Program-made: the position numbers and the translations under genes
Shown here: positions 1-8,582 of the stretch, in pieces
Numbering within the stretch: the first letter of the stretch is position 1
How the letters are laid out: each line of letters opens with the position of its first letter
Notes under the pieces: generated by a model
The model's database searches: none
Seen by the model: only the letters and a program-made list of their open reading frames with translations
Told to the model about the DNA's origin: nothing
DNA from: Betaproteobacteria bacterium Ga0077523
GTDB taxonomy: Bacteria > Pseudomonadota > Gammaproteobacteria > Burkholderiales > Ga0077523
DNA: 57,944 nt
Direction: 5' to 3'
Assembly (NCBI GenBank): GCA_001464695.1
Contig: LNDQ01000086.1
Location: 1-57,944, forward strand

Positions 1-335
1 TGCAGCGAGTGCGCGAGGTAGACGTCGATCAGACCGAGCGGGCGGATCCAGGGTTTGCGCCAGGGCTTGATCGCGCAGTTCCACGGCGCATCCCGGTTCC
101 AGGCAATCACGGGGATACCGGCCGCGTTGAACTGCCGCTTGAGGCGCCGGAACCGGAACGGGTGCTTGCTCAACAGGCCGAAGGGATCGGCGAAGCAAGC
201 CGCGGTCTCCCGATCGATGGTCCCGCGCTGGACCGCATCGAAGTTCTCGAGACGTACGCCGATGCGTCGGAAGGCGTCGAGCAGCGGGTGCGGATCGGTG
301 AGGTCTGTCACGATCATCGCGACCACCCCGACCAT
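1..335 (-). CDS. putative glycosyltransferase (CgeB/GT1-like), N-terminal part only
   Basis: The reading frame opens with ATG at 335, directly after an in-frame TAG at 345-347, and runs off the left edge, so only about 111 N-terminal residues are visible. The translation contains TDLTDPHPLL near the start, and AWNRDAPWN and DVYLAHSL towards the end of the visible part, which resembles the N-terminal half of CgeB-like GT-B glycosyltransferases; that assignment is from memory of the family and is tentative. The gene diverges from the FkbM methyltransferase at 398, with 62 bp between the two starts. The window cuts off the nucleotide-binding half, so the donor sugar cannot be guessed. Confidence 0.55.
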   Translation of the reverse strand, partial: MVGVVAMIVTDLTDPHPLLDAFRRIGVRLENFDAVQRGTIDRETAACFADPFGLLSKHPFRFRRLKRQFNAAGIPVIAWNRDAPWNCAIKPWRKPWIRPLGLIDVYLAHSL

Positions 336-397
336 CGACGACCACTACTCGATCCTGTACTGTCGGCGGACGTCGATCCATCCCGTCCGGAACCCGA

Positions 398-1159
398 ATG
401 TCTGCTCTCAAGCTTCTCGTGCGCTCGCGTTCGCTCCAGTTCGTGCGCGATAAGGCAGCTCCCGCCCAGACGGCGACTCTGCACTCTCTGCGCTGGGGCG
501 CAGGTCCCGTGCACTACCGGCCAGGCACGAGTGATCAGGAGATCATCTACCAGGTCTTGCTGAAGCCCGGACGCAAGGCCGAGTACTGGCTGCCGCCCAG
601 CCTTTCCCCGAGAACAATCCTGGATATCGGCGGCAACATCGGAGCGGTCTCGGTGTACTTCGCTCACCGCTATCCGCAAGCCCGGATCCACACGGTCGAG
701 CCGGTGCCGGAGAACTTCGCGATCCTCGAGCGGAACATCGCTCCCTATGCGCGTGTCGTCGGTCATCCCATTGCCCTGGGCCGTGTCGACGGTCAACTGA
801 CGTTGAGCCGATCGGACAATCCGGTGAACTTCGGCGGATTCTCGATCGGCGACCAAGGGGTGGATCGGACTCACACGGTGCAAGTCCCGGTGCGCGCGTC
901 CGCAGCGTTCCTGTCGGATGTCGGGGTCACCGATATCGATCTCATCAAGATCGATACCGAAGGGGCCGAGTTCGACATCCTGACGTCCCTGCCGGAGAGC
1001 GTATTGCGGCGCGTCCAGTACATCGTCGGCGAATTGCATGGTGACCGCGATTTCGAACTCCTCGCTCATCTGGCGCAGTGGTTCGACATCGGCCTCAAGA
1101 AACACATCGAGAATCGGCTGTTCATGTTCCACGCAAGGAACAAGGCACGGTCCCACTAG
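398..1159 (+). CDS. FkbM family SAM-dependent methyltransferase
   Basis: A 253-residue protein with the FkbM fold. The SAM-binding loop DIGGNIG is at residues 76-82, the acidic EP at 101-102 follows strand 2, and the family-typical DLIKIDTEGAE is at 171-181. FkbM enzymes O-methylate hydroxyls of sugars or natural products, so this one probably decorates a surface glycan in the cytoplasm. It starts with ATG at 398 and is one of three plus-strand genes in the window. Its last 4 bp overlap convergently with the 3' end of the glycosyltransferase at 1156-2268. It is not part of the long minus-strand operon, so it must have its own promoter in the 62-bp divergent gap, where I see no clear consensus. 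The substrate is unknown. Confidence 0.88.
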   Translation: MSALKLLVRSRSLQFVRDKAAPAQTATLHSLRWGAGPVHYRPGTSDQEIIYQVLLKPGRKAEYWLPPSLSPRTILDIGGNIGAVSVYFAHRYPQARIHTVEPVPENFAILERNIAPYARVVGHPIALGRVDGQLTLSRSDNPVNFGGFSIGDQGVDRTHTVQVPVRASAAFLSDVGVTDIDLIKIDTEGAEFDILTSLPESVLRRVQYIVGELHGDRDFELLAHLAQWFDIGLKKHIENRLFMFHARNKARSH

Positions 1160-2268
1160 GTTGCCCGACGCTCGAGCAGCGCCGACGCAGCGTCGGTCAC
1201 CGTGTCGAGCGAGATGCCCAGCATGCAGCGCGCCGATGGGCATTTTTCCGGCGTTCGAGCGCAATTCCCGGCCCAGGGCACCTCACGGCGGAAGATCACG
1301 TTCTCGTCGCGGCAGGGAAAGTTCGGCAATGTGATCTTGCGCTCGCGCGCATCGCGCCAGAACTCACCGCCGCCGAACAGCGACGCCGACCCGCCGCCGA
1401 AGATGACGACCACGGGCACTCCGGCCACGCGCGCGAGATGAGCCACCCCGGTATCGGGGCACACCACGAGGCGCGCGCTCGCGATGAGATGCCAGACCTG
1501 CGGCAGCGAGAGATTCCCCGCGAAGCGCGGCCGCCGCGCTTCCGGATCGATGTCGTCGATGATCGCGCCTTCGCGCGGACCGGCACTGAAGACCACCCGC
1601 AAGCCGCGCCGCTCCAGGGACTCGGCGAGGCCACGCCATTTTTCCGCGCCCCAGAGCTTGAGCGGCGTGCTCGCACCCACATGCAGCACGCAATAGTCGC
1701 CGGCCGGCAATGCCAAGGTCGCGGGTGGCATCGGCCATTCGCCCGGCGCATACGGCGGCGGCGGCGGACCGTCCACCAAAAGGCACGCCAGATCGCCCCA
1801 CGCCATCGGCGAGGTGGGAAACGAATGCAACTCGTCCACGAACCAGCTCTTGTACGCGGGCTGATCGCCGTCGAAAGCGACGATCCAGCGCGAATTGATG
1901 GCACGAGCGAGCAGACTCAGGCGATTCTCCGCGGGGATGACGGTGAGGTCGAAACGCGGCTGACGCCATACGTCGAGGATCGTCCGCACGTTGCGCTCGT
2001 CGAACGGGATGACCTCGACCCCATAGGGCCGCGTGGCGTACAGCCCGGCAAATGCGACCGGACAGGTCATTACGATGCGAGCGCCGGGAAACTGTGTGCG
2101 CAGCTTCTTGACGAGCGGCGTAAGCATGATCGTATCGCCCAGCAGCAGGTGGTGCAGCACCAGGATGCGCCGGGGCGTGGCCGGCTTGCGACGCCCGAGC
2201 GAACGGAACGCCAGGCTCAGCAACGCACCGGCCGCGATCAGCAGGCGCCCGGGAAAGCGGCTACGCAT
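1156..2268 (-). CDS. glycosyltransferase family 9 (heptosyltransferase-like)
   Basis: A 370-residue GT9 protein. A hydrophobic stretch at residues 9-22 suggests peripheral membrane association. The LGDTIM motif (about 43-48) is the GT9 acceptor-side signature, HVGAS and PLKLWG (about 196-207) form the start of the donor domain, and PDTGVAHLA (about 261-269) is the ADP-heptose-binding motif. GT9 enzymes add heptose to the LPS inner core. The C-terminal part has several cysteines (FPC, NCA, KCPSARC), as seen in some WaaF/WaaQ-like branches. The ATG at 2268 overlaps the end of the upstream asparagine-synthase gene by 8 nt, so the two are co-translated. This gene is the last of the minus-strand series before the FkbM gene. 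Which heptose it adds cannot be told from sequence alone. Confidence 0.88.
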   Translation of the reverse strand: MRSRFPGRLLIAAGALLSLAFRSLGRRKPATPRRILVLHHLLLGDTIMLTPLVKKLRTQFPGARIVMTCPVAFAGLYATRPYGVEVIPFDERNVRTILDVWRQPRFDLTVIPAENRLSLLARAINSRWIVAFDGDQPAYKSWFVDELHSFPTSPMAWGDLACLLVDGPPPPPYAPGEWPMPPATLALPAGDYCVLHVGASTPLKLWGAEKWRGLAESLERRGLRVVFSAGPREGAIIDDIDPEARRPRFAGNLSLPQVWHLIASARLVVCPDTGVAHLARVAGVPVVVIFGGGSASLFGGGEFWRDARERKITLPNFPCRDENVIFRREVPWAGNCARTPEKCPSARCMLGISLDTVTDAASALLERRAT

Positions 2269-4105
2269 GGGTCGCGTCGCGCTGCACGGCGAGCTGGGCG
2301 AGCGATTCGTCCAGGATCATGAGCTGGAGCACCTGCTCGGCCAGCGCCTCGTCGCCGGCGCGATAGGACTGCGCGAGGCGATCCACGGCGGCCATGGACA
2401 ATTGTTCGCCGGTCACGTGCGACAACCGCTCGCCGAGACCGTCGAAGCGCGCGGCGAGATCCTGCCGCAACCAGCCGGTGAGCGGCGGGTTGAAGCCCTT
2501 CTTCTTGCGCCGGAACAGGTCGAGGCCGTCCAGTTCGGCACACGCCGGCTGCAGCAGCAGCTTGGCCGGTTGCGTGAACCGCTGCTCCTCCGGCAACGCG
2601 AGCAAGGTCTCGAAGAACGGATGATCGAGCAAGGGCGCACGCAGCTCCAACCCGTGCGCCATGGTGCACAAATCCGCCTTGCGCAGCACGTACTCGGGTA
2701 GATAGTTCTGCCAATCCACTTCGAGCAATGTCGCGATCGCACTGCCGTTCGCGGCCTCGGGCAAGCGCCAGTGGGTCGGAGGCAACCCCTGGCGCCGCGG
2801 CTGCAGGAAGCGGCGCTGACCCGGGGTGAACCCGGAGAAACGCAGGCTGTAGGCCTCGCGCCAATCCATGCCGAGTTCGGTGGCCCATTTGCGCCAGCCC
2901 TTGGACGATGCCGCAGGTGCAGGCGCCAAGCCGGGAAGCTGCAGCCCGCGCCGCCACGACGTGCGCAGATGCTTCGCGATGCGCTTGTAGCCGGCCAGCA
3001 CTTCGTCGCCACCGTCGCCGCCCAGCACCACCTTCACGTGCTCCGTGGTGGCCCGCGCCAGGTACCAGCTCGGCACGCTGCTCGGATCGGCGAAGGGCTC
3101 GTCGAGATCGGCGATGATGCGCGAGAAATCTTCGGTGACGGTGTCGGGCACGATGACCGGATGGTTGACGAGGCCGAGGTGCTGCGCGATCTGACCCGCC
3201 AGCGGACTCTCGTCCATGTTCGACCCGGGAAACGCGGCGGTGAAGGTGTGCAGGTCGCGCTTGCCCAACCGTGCGAGCCGCGCCGCGATGACCGAGGAAT
3301 CGATCCCGCTGCTCAGAAACACCCCTACCGGGCGGTCGGCCACCGTGCGCATCGCCACCGCGGCGTCGAGCGTTTCGAGCCAGTCGGCGTGACGCGGCTG
3401 CGGTGTCCAGTAGCGGCGTTTCTCGAGCTGCCGCGTATCGAGATCGAACACCAGGCAGTGCGCGTTCTCGAGGCGGTTCACGCCTTCGATCACGGTGAGC
3501 GGTGCGGGAACATAGCGATGCGCCAGATACGCGTCGATGGCGTCGGCCGAGAACGCCCGCCGGTCGTGCGCGAGGAACGGTAGCACCGAACGCACGGTAG
3601 ACCCGAACGCGAGTGCCCCGTCGTGCAACGTATAGATCAGCGGCTTCAATCCCAGCCGATCCCGCGCCAGCAACACGCGGCGCCGGCGCAGATCGAGGAT
3701 GGCGAACGCGAACATGCCGCGCAGGCGCGACAGGCAATCGTCGCCCCACGCTTCGTAGGCGTGCAGGATGAACTCGGTGTCGGAGCGGGTGCGAAACACC
3801 GCACCCCTGGCCCGCAGTTCGTCCGCGTGCGCCGCCCAGTCGTAGACTTCGCCGTTGTAGCAGATCCAGATATCGCCCGCGGCATTGCTCATGGGCTGAT
3901 CGGCTTCCGGCCGCGGGTCGATGATCGACAGCCGCGCATGCAGCAACGCGTTGCTGACCGGCCCGATGGCATCGCGGCGGAACCCGGCATCCCAGGTCAC
4001 CTGGTGCTGCGCGTCCGGCCCGCGACGCCGCAACTGATGGAGCATGCGAACGCCGACCGTGCGCGGGCGGGGGTCGGTGGCGAAGAAGCCGGCTATGCCG
4101 CACAT
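2261..4105 (-). CDS. asparagine synthase (glutamine-hydrolysing)-type amidotransferase
   Basis: A 614-residue class II glutamine amidotransferase. MCGIAG at the N-terminus supplies the nucleophilic Cys2, with RRGPD at about 27-31 and CYNGEVYD around 82-89. The synthetase domain carries the ATP pyrophosphatase loop as SSGIDSS (255-261), where the usual SGG is SSG, and GGDGGDE further on. The KKKGFNPP stretch near the C-terminus is also family-typical. In polysaccharide loci such proteins amidate a uronic or other carboxylated sugar rather than aspartate; that role is inferred. It is one of four AsnB-type genes in the window. It overlaps the following GT9 gene by 8 nt. A 90-bp double-hairpin repeat lies 35 bp upstream of its start. 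Confidence 0.9.
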   Translation of the reverse strand: MCGIAGFFATDPRPRTVGVRMLHQLRRRGPDAQHQVTWDAGFRRDAIGPVSNALLHARLSIIDPRPEADQPMSNAAGDIWICYNGEVYDWAAHADELRARGAVFRTRSDTEFILHAYEAWGDDCLSRLRGMFAFAILDLRRRRVLLARDRLGLKPLIYTLHDGALAFGSTVRSVLPFLAHDRRAFSADAIDAYLAHRYVPAPLTVIEGVNRLENAHCLVFDLDTRQLEKRRYWTPQPRHADWLETLDAAVAMRTVADRPVGVFLSSGIDSSVIAARLARLGKRDLHTFTAAFPGSNMDESPLAGQIAQHLGLVNHPVIVPDTVTEDFSRIIADLDEPFADPSSVPSWYLARATTEHVKVVLGGDGGDEVLAGYKRIAKHLRTSWRRGLQLPGLAPAPAASSKGWRKWATELGMDWREAYSLRFSGFTPGQRRFLQPRRQGLPPTHWRLPEAANGSAIATLLEVDWQNYLPEYVLRKADLCTMAHGLELRAPLLDHPFFETLLALPEEQRFTQPAKLLLQPACAELDGLDLFRRKKKGFNPPLTGWLRQDLAARFDGLGERLSHVTGEQLSMAAVDRLAQSYRAGDEALAEQVLQLMILDESLAQLAVQRDATHA

Positions 4106-4140
4106 TTTAGTGGGTCCGGGGGGTTGCTACTCGCCGCATT

Positions 4141-4230
4141 CCCTCACCCTCGATCCCTCTCCCGGAGGGAGAGGGATGCAAATCAGTGCGGGAAGCCCCT
4201 CTCCCTCCGGGAGAGGGGTGGGGGTGAGGG
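4141..4230. repeat. 90-bp double-hairpin intergenic repeat, copy 1
   Basis: The outer arms CCCTCACCC and GGGTGAGGG enclose two perfect inner hairpins. The first is CCCTCTCCC (4155-4163) with GGGAGAGGG (4167-4175); the second is CCCCTCTCCC (4196-4205) with GGGAGAGGGG (4209-4218). The element fills most of the 173-bp gap between the asparagine-synthase gene ending the left operon and the GT4 gene at 4279. A second copy of the same length lies at 7314-7403. It resembles the REP/BIME-like repeats of GC-rich proteobacteria and could act as an mRNA stabiliser or processing site. No transposase is attached. Confidence 0.85.
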
Positions 4231-4278
4231 AAAACAGCGAAGGCCGATCGATGCAGTGTGCGTAGCAGCGCTTTCATC

Positions 4279-5391
4279 CTAGCGTCCCGATATCGCGCCA
4301 CGAAAAACAGCCTCCATCCGATCGAGCATCGCATCGATTCCGAACTGGTCGCGTGCACGCTGGAGGCCCGCTTGGCCCAGCGTCGCGCACAATACTGGAT
4401 CGCGAAGCACCCTGATCAATGCATTTGCGAGCGCCGGTGCATCGCGCGGCGGCACGATCAATCCGGTCCGGTCGGCAACCACCGCCTCGGTGATCGCACC
4501 CACGGGCGTCGACACGACCGGCTTGCCGCAGGCCATCGCCTGCATGATCGCCTGCGGCACGCCCTCGTCGCCCCACGACGGCAGCGTGAAGACGTCGAAG
4601 GCGTTCAGCCACTCGGTCACGTTCTCCTGGTGCCCGACGAAGCGCAGCGAGGCACCGATGCCGAGGCGTTCGACCATGGCATCGAGACGATCGCGATAGG
4701 GGCCGTCGCCGACGATCACCAGGCGGACGCCCGGCACTTCGCGCTGGATCGCGCCCCACGCTTCGAACAGGATGTCGTGGCCCTTCCAGTCGCGCAGCGT
4801 GGCCACGACGCCGACGGTGGGACCAGCCTCGAGCCCGAGCTTGCGCCTGCACTCAGCCTGGTCGAGCGGACGGTAGCGCTGAAGATCGATGCCGGTGCGC
4901 ACCGACGTCATGCGCTCCAGCGGGAACCCGTTGTCGCGATGCAGCTGCTGTCGCAACGCTTCACCCGTGGTGACGATGTGCCGGGTGGCCCGCAGGTAGA
5001 GCCAGCGAGTGCCGAGCCCGTTGTTCACCGCCGTCGAAACGTGGCGCGTGCGCACGATCGGCGGCGCGCTCCCGCGCGTCGCGCAGGCGACGGCGGCGAG
5101 CCAGCTGTCCGTGGAGCTGTGCGTGTTGATGACGTCGAAGGCCCATTGCTGGCCCCCTAGCCAACCACGCAGGGCGGACAAGCCGCCGAGATTCTTGCGA
5201 CCGATGGGCAGTGCCTGCACCGGGATGCCGAGCTTGCGGGCCGCGGGATGAAGCTGCGCATCCTCCGGCGTGACCAGGGTCACGGCATGCCCGCGGTCGA
5301 GCATGCCGCGCATCTCGGTGAGGATGCGGATCTCCTGGCCGCCCCAACCGGTGGACGATTCGGTGTGGAGGATGCGCAGCCGGTCGCTCAC
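4279..5391 (-). CDS. glycosyltransferase family 4
   Basis: A 370-residue GT-B glycosyltransferase. The N-terminal domain has GWGGQE at 15-20, the acceptor loop often seen in GT4. The C-terminal domain has VATLRDWKG (about 196-204), GDGPYRD, and EGVPQAIMQAMACGKPVV (from about 276), which holds the nucleotide-sugar-binding E-x7-E-like element. I place the start at GTG 5391, which overlaps the TGA of the upstream asparagine-synthase gene as GTGA; the open frame continues upstream inside that gene but has no family similarity there. It should act on the cytoplasmic face of the inner membrane on a lipid-linked or core acceptor. The donor is not predictable. The gene ends 48 bp before repeat copy 1. 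Confidence 0.87.
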   Translation of the reverse strand: MSDRLRILHTESSTGWGGQEIRILTEMRGMLDRGHAVTLVTPEDAQLHPAARKLGIPVQALPIGRKNLGGLSALRGWLGGQQWAFDVINTHSSTDSWLAAVACATRGSAPPIVRTRHVSTAVNNGLGTRWLYLRATRHIVTTGEALRQQLHRDNGFPLERMTSVRTGIDLQRYRPLDQAECRRKLGLEAGPTVGVVATLRDWKGHDILFEAWGAIQREVPGVRLVIVGDGPYRDRLDAMVERLGIGASLRFVGHQENVTEWLNAFDVFTLPSWGDEGVPQAIMQAMACGKPVVSTPVGAITEAVVADRTGLIVPPRDAPALANALIRVLRDPVLCATLGQAGLQRARDQFGIDAMLDRMEAVFRGAISGR

Positions 5392-7253
5392 AGGGCGAAC
5401 TCCGGCTCCCAACGCCGCAACCACAGCTCCAGCACCAGCAGCACCCAGAGCCGGCCGGAGTGATCCTTGCGCCCGCTGCGGTGATCGCCCACCAGCCTTG
5501 CCACGGCATCGGGGCGCAGCAGATTGCGCTTCGGCAACCCGCCGGGGCCGAGGCAGTCGTCGACCAGGGGCCGCAATCCGCCGTCCAGCCACTGGCGCAG
5601 CGGCATGACGAAACCCTGCTTGTTGCGATGGACGATCTCGTGCGGCAACAGCTTCTCGGCGAGCTTCTTCAACACGTACTTGCCGGTCTTCTCGTGCTGC
5701 TTCCAGCTCGCAGGCAACCGGGCACAAGCGTCGATGAAGCCGTGGTCGAGATAGGGCACGCGCGCTTCCAGCGAATACGCCATGGTCGCGCGGTCGACCT
5801 TGGTCAGCAGGTCATCCGGCAGCCACAGGCGGGTGTCGACGTACATGATGCGGTCGAGGTACTCGGCCGAATTGCATTCGTCGAAGTAGCGGGCGGCATA
5901 GGTCGCCAGGCGCTCCTTGGCGCCGGCGCGGAAAGCATCGGAATACAAACCGGGCCGAAGCGCCTCATCGAACACGTTCGGAATGGTCACGTAGCGCTCC
6001 GCCAGCGGCTTGCCGGCCGCCTTGATCAGGCGATCCTTGCGCAGCACCGGCGGCAGCAACGGGATGAGCGGGCGCAGCGGCGACCACGCGGCACCGATGA
6101 CCCCGGTGATGCGCTCTTCACGCGCACGCTTGCCGTAGTTGCTGTAACCGCTGAAGACCTCGTCCGCGCCTTCGCCGGTCAGCGCGACGGTGACTTCCCG
6201 CCGCGCGTACTCGGACAGCAGCATCGTCGGCAACGCCGCCTGGTCGCCGAAGGGTTCGTCGAAGATGTCGACCCATCGATCCATGCCCGAGAGCACGGTC
6301 TGCGGTTCGATCATCAGGCAATGATGATGGCTGCGGATGTGGCGGGCGACCGCGGCTGCTTCCTCGTGCTCGCTCTGGAAGCGGTCGCCTTCGAACCCGA
6401 GGTTGAACGTTTCCACCGGCTTGCCCAGCGCGTCGGTCATGAGTGCCGCTACCACGCCGGAATCCACGCCCCCGCTCACGAACGCACCGAGCGGGACTTC
6501 CGACATCAGCATCGATCGCACCGACCGGCGCAGCTCCGTCTCGACCAGTGCCACCGCCTCGGCTTCGGTGCATTCCACCTTGTGCGAGTAGTCGGGCTTC
6601 CAGTACGGAATCTCGGTGAGCTGCCCGCCCTCCAGCAGCAGTCCATGCGCCGGTCGCAATTTCTTGACGCCGCGGTAGATGCTGCGCGGTGCCGGGATGT
6701 ACTGGCACTCGAGGAACAGGTTGATCGCTTCGAGGTCGATCTCGCGCTTCACTCCCGGATGCGCGAGGATCGCCTTCAGCTCGGAACCGAACGCGAACAA
6801 GCTGCCGTCCCACGCGTAGTACAGCGGCTTCACACCCACCTGATCGCGCGCCAGGAACAATCGCTTGCGCGGTGCGTCCCAGATCGCGAACGCGAACATG
6901 CCGTGCAGACGGCCGAGCAGCTCGGTGCCCCATTGCTCGTAGCCGTGCACCAGCACTTCGGTGTCGCCCTGGGTCTGGAACCGATGACCGGCCTCGACCA
7001 GTTGCCGGCGCAGGGCCTGGTAGTTGTAGATCTCGCCGTTGAAGACAATTGCGACGGAGCCGTCTTCGTTGAACAACGGCTGCGCACTGCCGGCGACATC
7101 GATGATCGACAGGCGGCGGTGTCCGAGATGGATCGGGCCGGCGCGATGAAAGCCCTCGGCGTCCGGACCGCGATGACGCAGCGCACCGGTCATCGCCTCG
7201 AGCACTGAGGGTGCAAAGCTGCGGTCGGAGAAATAGCCGGCGATGCCGCACAT
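5388..7253 (-). CDS. asparagine synthase-type amidotransferase (XrtA-cluster-like)
   Basis: A 621-residue protein with both AsnB domains intact: MCGIAG with Cys2, RHRGPD at about 26-31, FNGEIYN at 71-77, the SGGVDSG pyrophosphatase loop (260-266), and GEGADE in the synthetase domain. It resembles the amidotransferase found in exosortase/EPS clusters of betaproteobacteria (family knowledge; no exosortase gene is visible here). Its likely job is glutamine-dependent amide formation on a carboxylated precursor. Its TGA overlaps the GTG of the next GT4 gene by 4 nt. A 90-bp hairpin repeat lies 60 bp upstream of its ATG, the same arrangement as at 2261-4105. All catalytic motifs are present, so an active enzyme is expected. 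Confidence 0.92.
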   Translation of the reverse strand: MCGIAGYFSDRSFAPSVLEAMTGALRHRGPDAEGFHRAGPIHLGHRRLSIIDVAGSAQPLFNEDGSVAIVFNGEIYNYQALRRQLVEAGHRFQTQGDTEVLVHGYEQWGTELLGRLHGMFAFAIWDAPRKRLFLARDQVGVKPLYYAWDGSLFAFGSELKAILAHPGVKREIDLEAINLFLECQYIPAPRSIYRGVKKLRPAHGLLLEGGQLTEIPYWKPDYSHKVECTEAEAVALVETELRRSVRSMLMSEVPLGAFVSGGVDSGVVAALMTDALGKPVETFNLGFEGDRFQSEHEEAAAVARHIRSHHHCLMIEPQTVLSGMDRWVDIFDEPFGDQAALPTMLLSEYARREVTVALTGEGADEVFSGYSNYGKRAREERITGVIGAAWSPLRPLIPLLPPVLRKDRLIKAAGKPLAERYVTIPNVFDEALRPGLYSDAFRAGAKERLATYAARYFDECNSAEYLDRIMYVDTRLWLPDDLLTKVDRATMAYSLEARVPYLDHGFIDACARLPASWKQHEKTGKYVLKKLAEKLLPHEIVHRNKQGFVMPLRQWLDGGLRPLVDDCLGPGGLPKRNLLRPDAVARLVGDHRSGRKDHSGRLWVLLVLELWLRRWEPEFAL

Positions 7254-7313
7254 GGTTTCTAGCCCTGCTCGGCCACGTATTGCAGGGACTCGGGCACGCT
7301 GACGAGCGATCTT

Positions 7314-7403
7314 CCCTCACCCCAACCCCTCTCCCGGAGGGAGAGGGGCTTTTCGCTCCGGTTTGCATCCCTCTCCCCCCGGGAGAGGGACAGAGGGTGA
7401 GGG
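7314..7403. repeat. 90-bp double-hairpin intergenic repeat, copy 2
   Basis: The same architecture as 4141-4230: outer arms CCCTCACCC and GGGTGAGGG with two inner CCCTCTCCC/GGGAGAGGG hairpins. The central spacer differs (it includes GCTTTTCGCTCC). It occupies half of the 180-bp gap between the GT4 gene at 7434 and the asparagine-synthase gene starting at 7253. No target-site duplication is obvious. Confidence 0.85.
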
Positions 7404-7433
7404 AGCCTCGACGAAAGGTATGCCACGGTGGTC

Positions 7434-8582
7434 CTAAGTCGACGCCGACGGCGCAAGCAACCGCGCGTACAAGTCGAGCAGCTGCCGGCTCATGGCTTCG
7501 AGCGAGTAACCTTCGGCAACCTTGCGTGCGGCGCGGCCCATGGATTCGCGACGATCGCGATCGGCCAGCGCCGCGACGGATGCGGCGACGCCGTCGGCAT
7601 CCAGGGCGTCGTGGACGTAGCCACTCACCCCCGGTTCGAGCAACTCGGCCACGCCTGACTTGGTGCTCGTGATCACCGGGAGCCCCATGGCCAGCGCTTC
7701 CATGTTGGCGTTGCCGAAGGGCTCGTAGAGACTGGGCATGACGAAGACGTCGCCGGCCGCGTACCAGGGCCGCGCATCCTTCTGCGCCCCCACGAACCGC
7801 ACGCGCGCCGCGATGCCGAGCTCCCGTGCCAGCGCTTCGTAGCGGCTCGCGTGCTTGTCGCCACCCACCACGATCGCGTGGCAGGGCACGGACGACCGGG
7901 CGGCCGCCCGCAGCAGCGTCGCAACGCCCTTGCGCTCGAAACCGGAGCCCACGTACACCAGCGTCAGGTCGGACTCGCTCAGCCCCAGGGCCGCGCGCTG
8001 CGCGGCACGCAGGCGCTCGCGCTGTGCCGGGTGAAAATGATCGAGATCGACGCCCAGGTAGACCACCGGCAGCTTCCGCTCGGGGGTGCCGTAGTGCCGC
8101 ATGATCTCCTCGCGGTTCATGCGCGAGATGCAGATCACCGCACGGACGCGGGGGCTCGCGAACACCTCGCGTTCCCGCGCGAGAACGTATCGATGATGCG
8201 GATTGGTCCACAACGAAGCGCGGCGCAGCGGGCCGACCACCCGGCCGCGCTGCAGCAGCCATTCGCGATGGACGCCGTCACCCGCCCGATACACATCGCA
8301 GCAAGCGATGCGCTCGTGCGACTGCACCAGGTCATAGCGGTGCTCGCGCACGTGCCGGCAGACGGCCCGCGCGAAGGACCAGTCACGCCACGTGCGGCCC
8401 AGATGGAACGGGTCGAGAGTGACGATGCCCTCCGTGCCTGCCTCCGCTTCCCAGCGCCGCGTGACGAGCGTGATACTGGCGCCGTCGCGGCGCAGTGCCT
8501 CCATGGCCCGGGCGACGAAGCGCTCGGCACCGCCGGCCGCGTTGTAGCGCTGGCGGACCAGCGCGATCCGCGGACCGGTCAA
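7434..8582 (-). CDS. glycosyltransferase family 4
   Basis: A 382-residue GT-B protein. GGAERFV at about residues 16-22 is the GT4 N-terminal loop, ICISRMNREEI marks the end of the first domain, YVGSGFERKG (about 210) is the donor-domain loop, and YEPFGNANMEALAMG (about 285) is the nucleotide-sugar motif. The most likely start is TTG 8582, giving a TTGA overlap with the stop of the GT9 gene upstream; the frame stays open further upstream but only as a shadow of that GT9 gene. A WaaG-like role (adding a hexose to heptose) would fit a gene coupled to a heptosyltransferase, but this is inference. Confidence 0.87.
   Translation of the reverse strand: MTGPRIALVRQRYNAAGGAERFVARAMEALRRDGASITLVTRRWEAEAGTEGIVTLDPFHLGRTWRDWSFARAVCRHVREHRYDLVQSHERIACCDVYRAGDGVHREWLLQRGRVVGPLRRASLWTNPHHRYVLAREREVFASPRVRAVICISRMNREEIMRHYGTPERKLPVVYLGVDLDHFHPAQRERLRAAQRAALGLSESDLTLVYVGSGFERKGVATLLRAAARSSVPCHAIVVGGDKHASRYEALARELGIAARVRFVGAQKDARPWYAAGDVFVMPSLYEPFGNANMEALAMGLPVITSTKSGVAELLEPGVSGYVHDALDADGVAASVAALADRDRRESMGRAARKVAEGYSLEAMSRQLLDLYARLLAPSAST

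Noticed and set aside
2238..4103. Long minus-strand frame overlapping the asparagine-synthase gene
   Set aside because: The translation is Arg/Ala-rich and matches nothing, while the +1 frame gives a complete AsnB protein.
5460..7208. Long plus-strand frame opposite the asparagine-synthase gene
   Set aside because: It is an antisense shadow of a clearly conserved gene and has no recognisable motif.
6118..8262. Long minus-strand frame covering parts of asnB and GT4
   Set aside because: It runs through the hairpin repeat and has the low-complexity Arg/Pro/Gly content of a shadow frame in GC-rich DNA.
2261..8582. Recent tandem duplication of an asnB-GT4 unit
   Set aside because: The order repeats and the hairpin repeat is shared, but the two AsnB and two GT4 proteins are clearly different in sequence.
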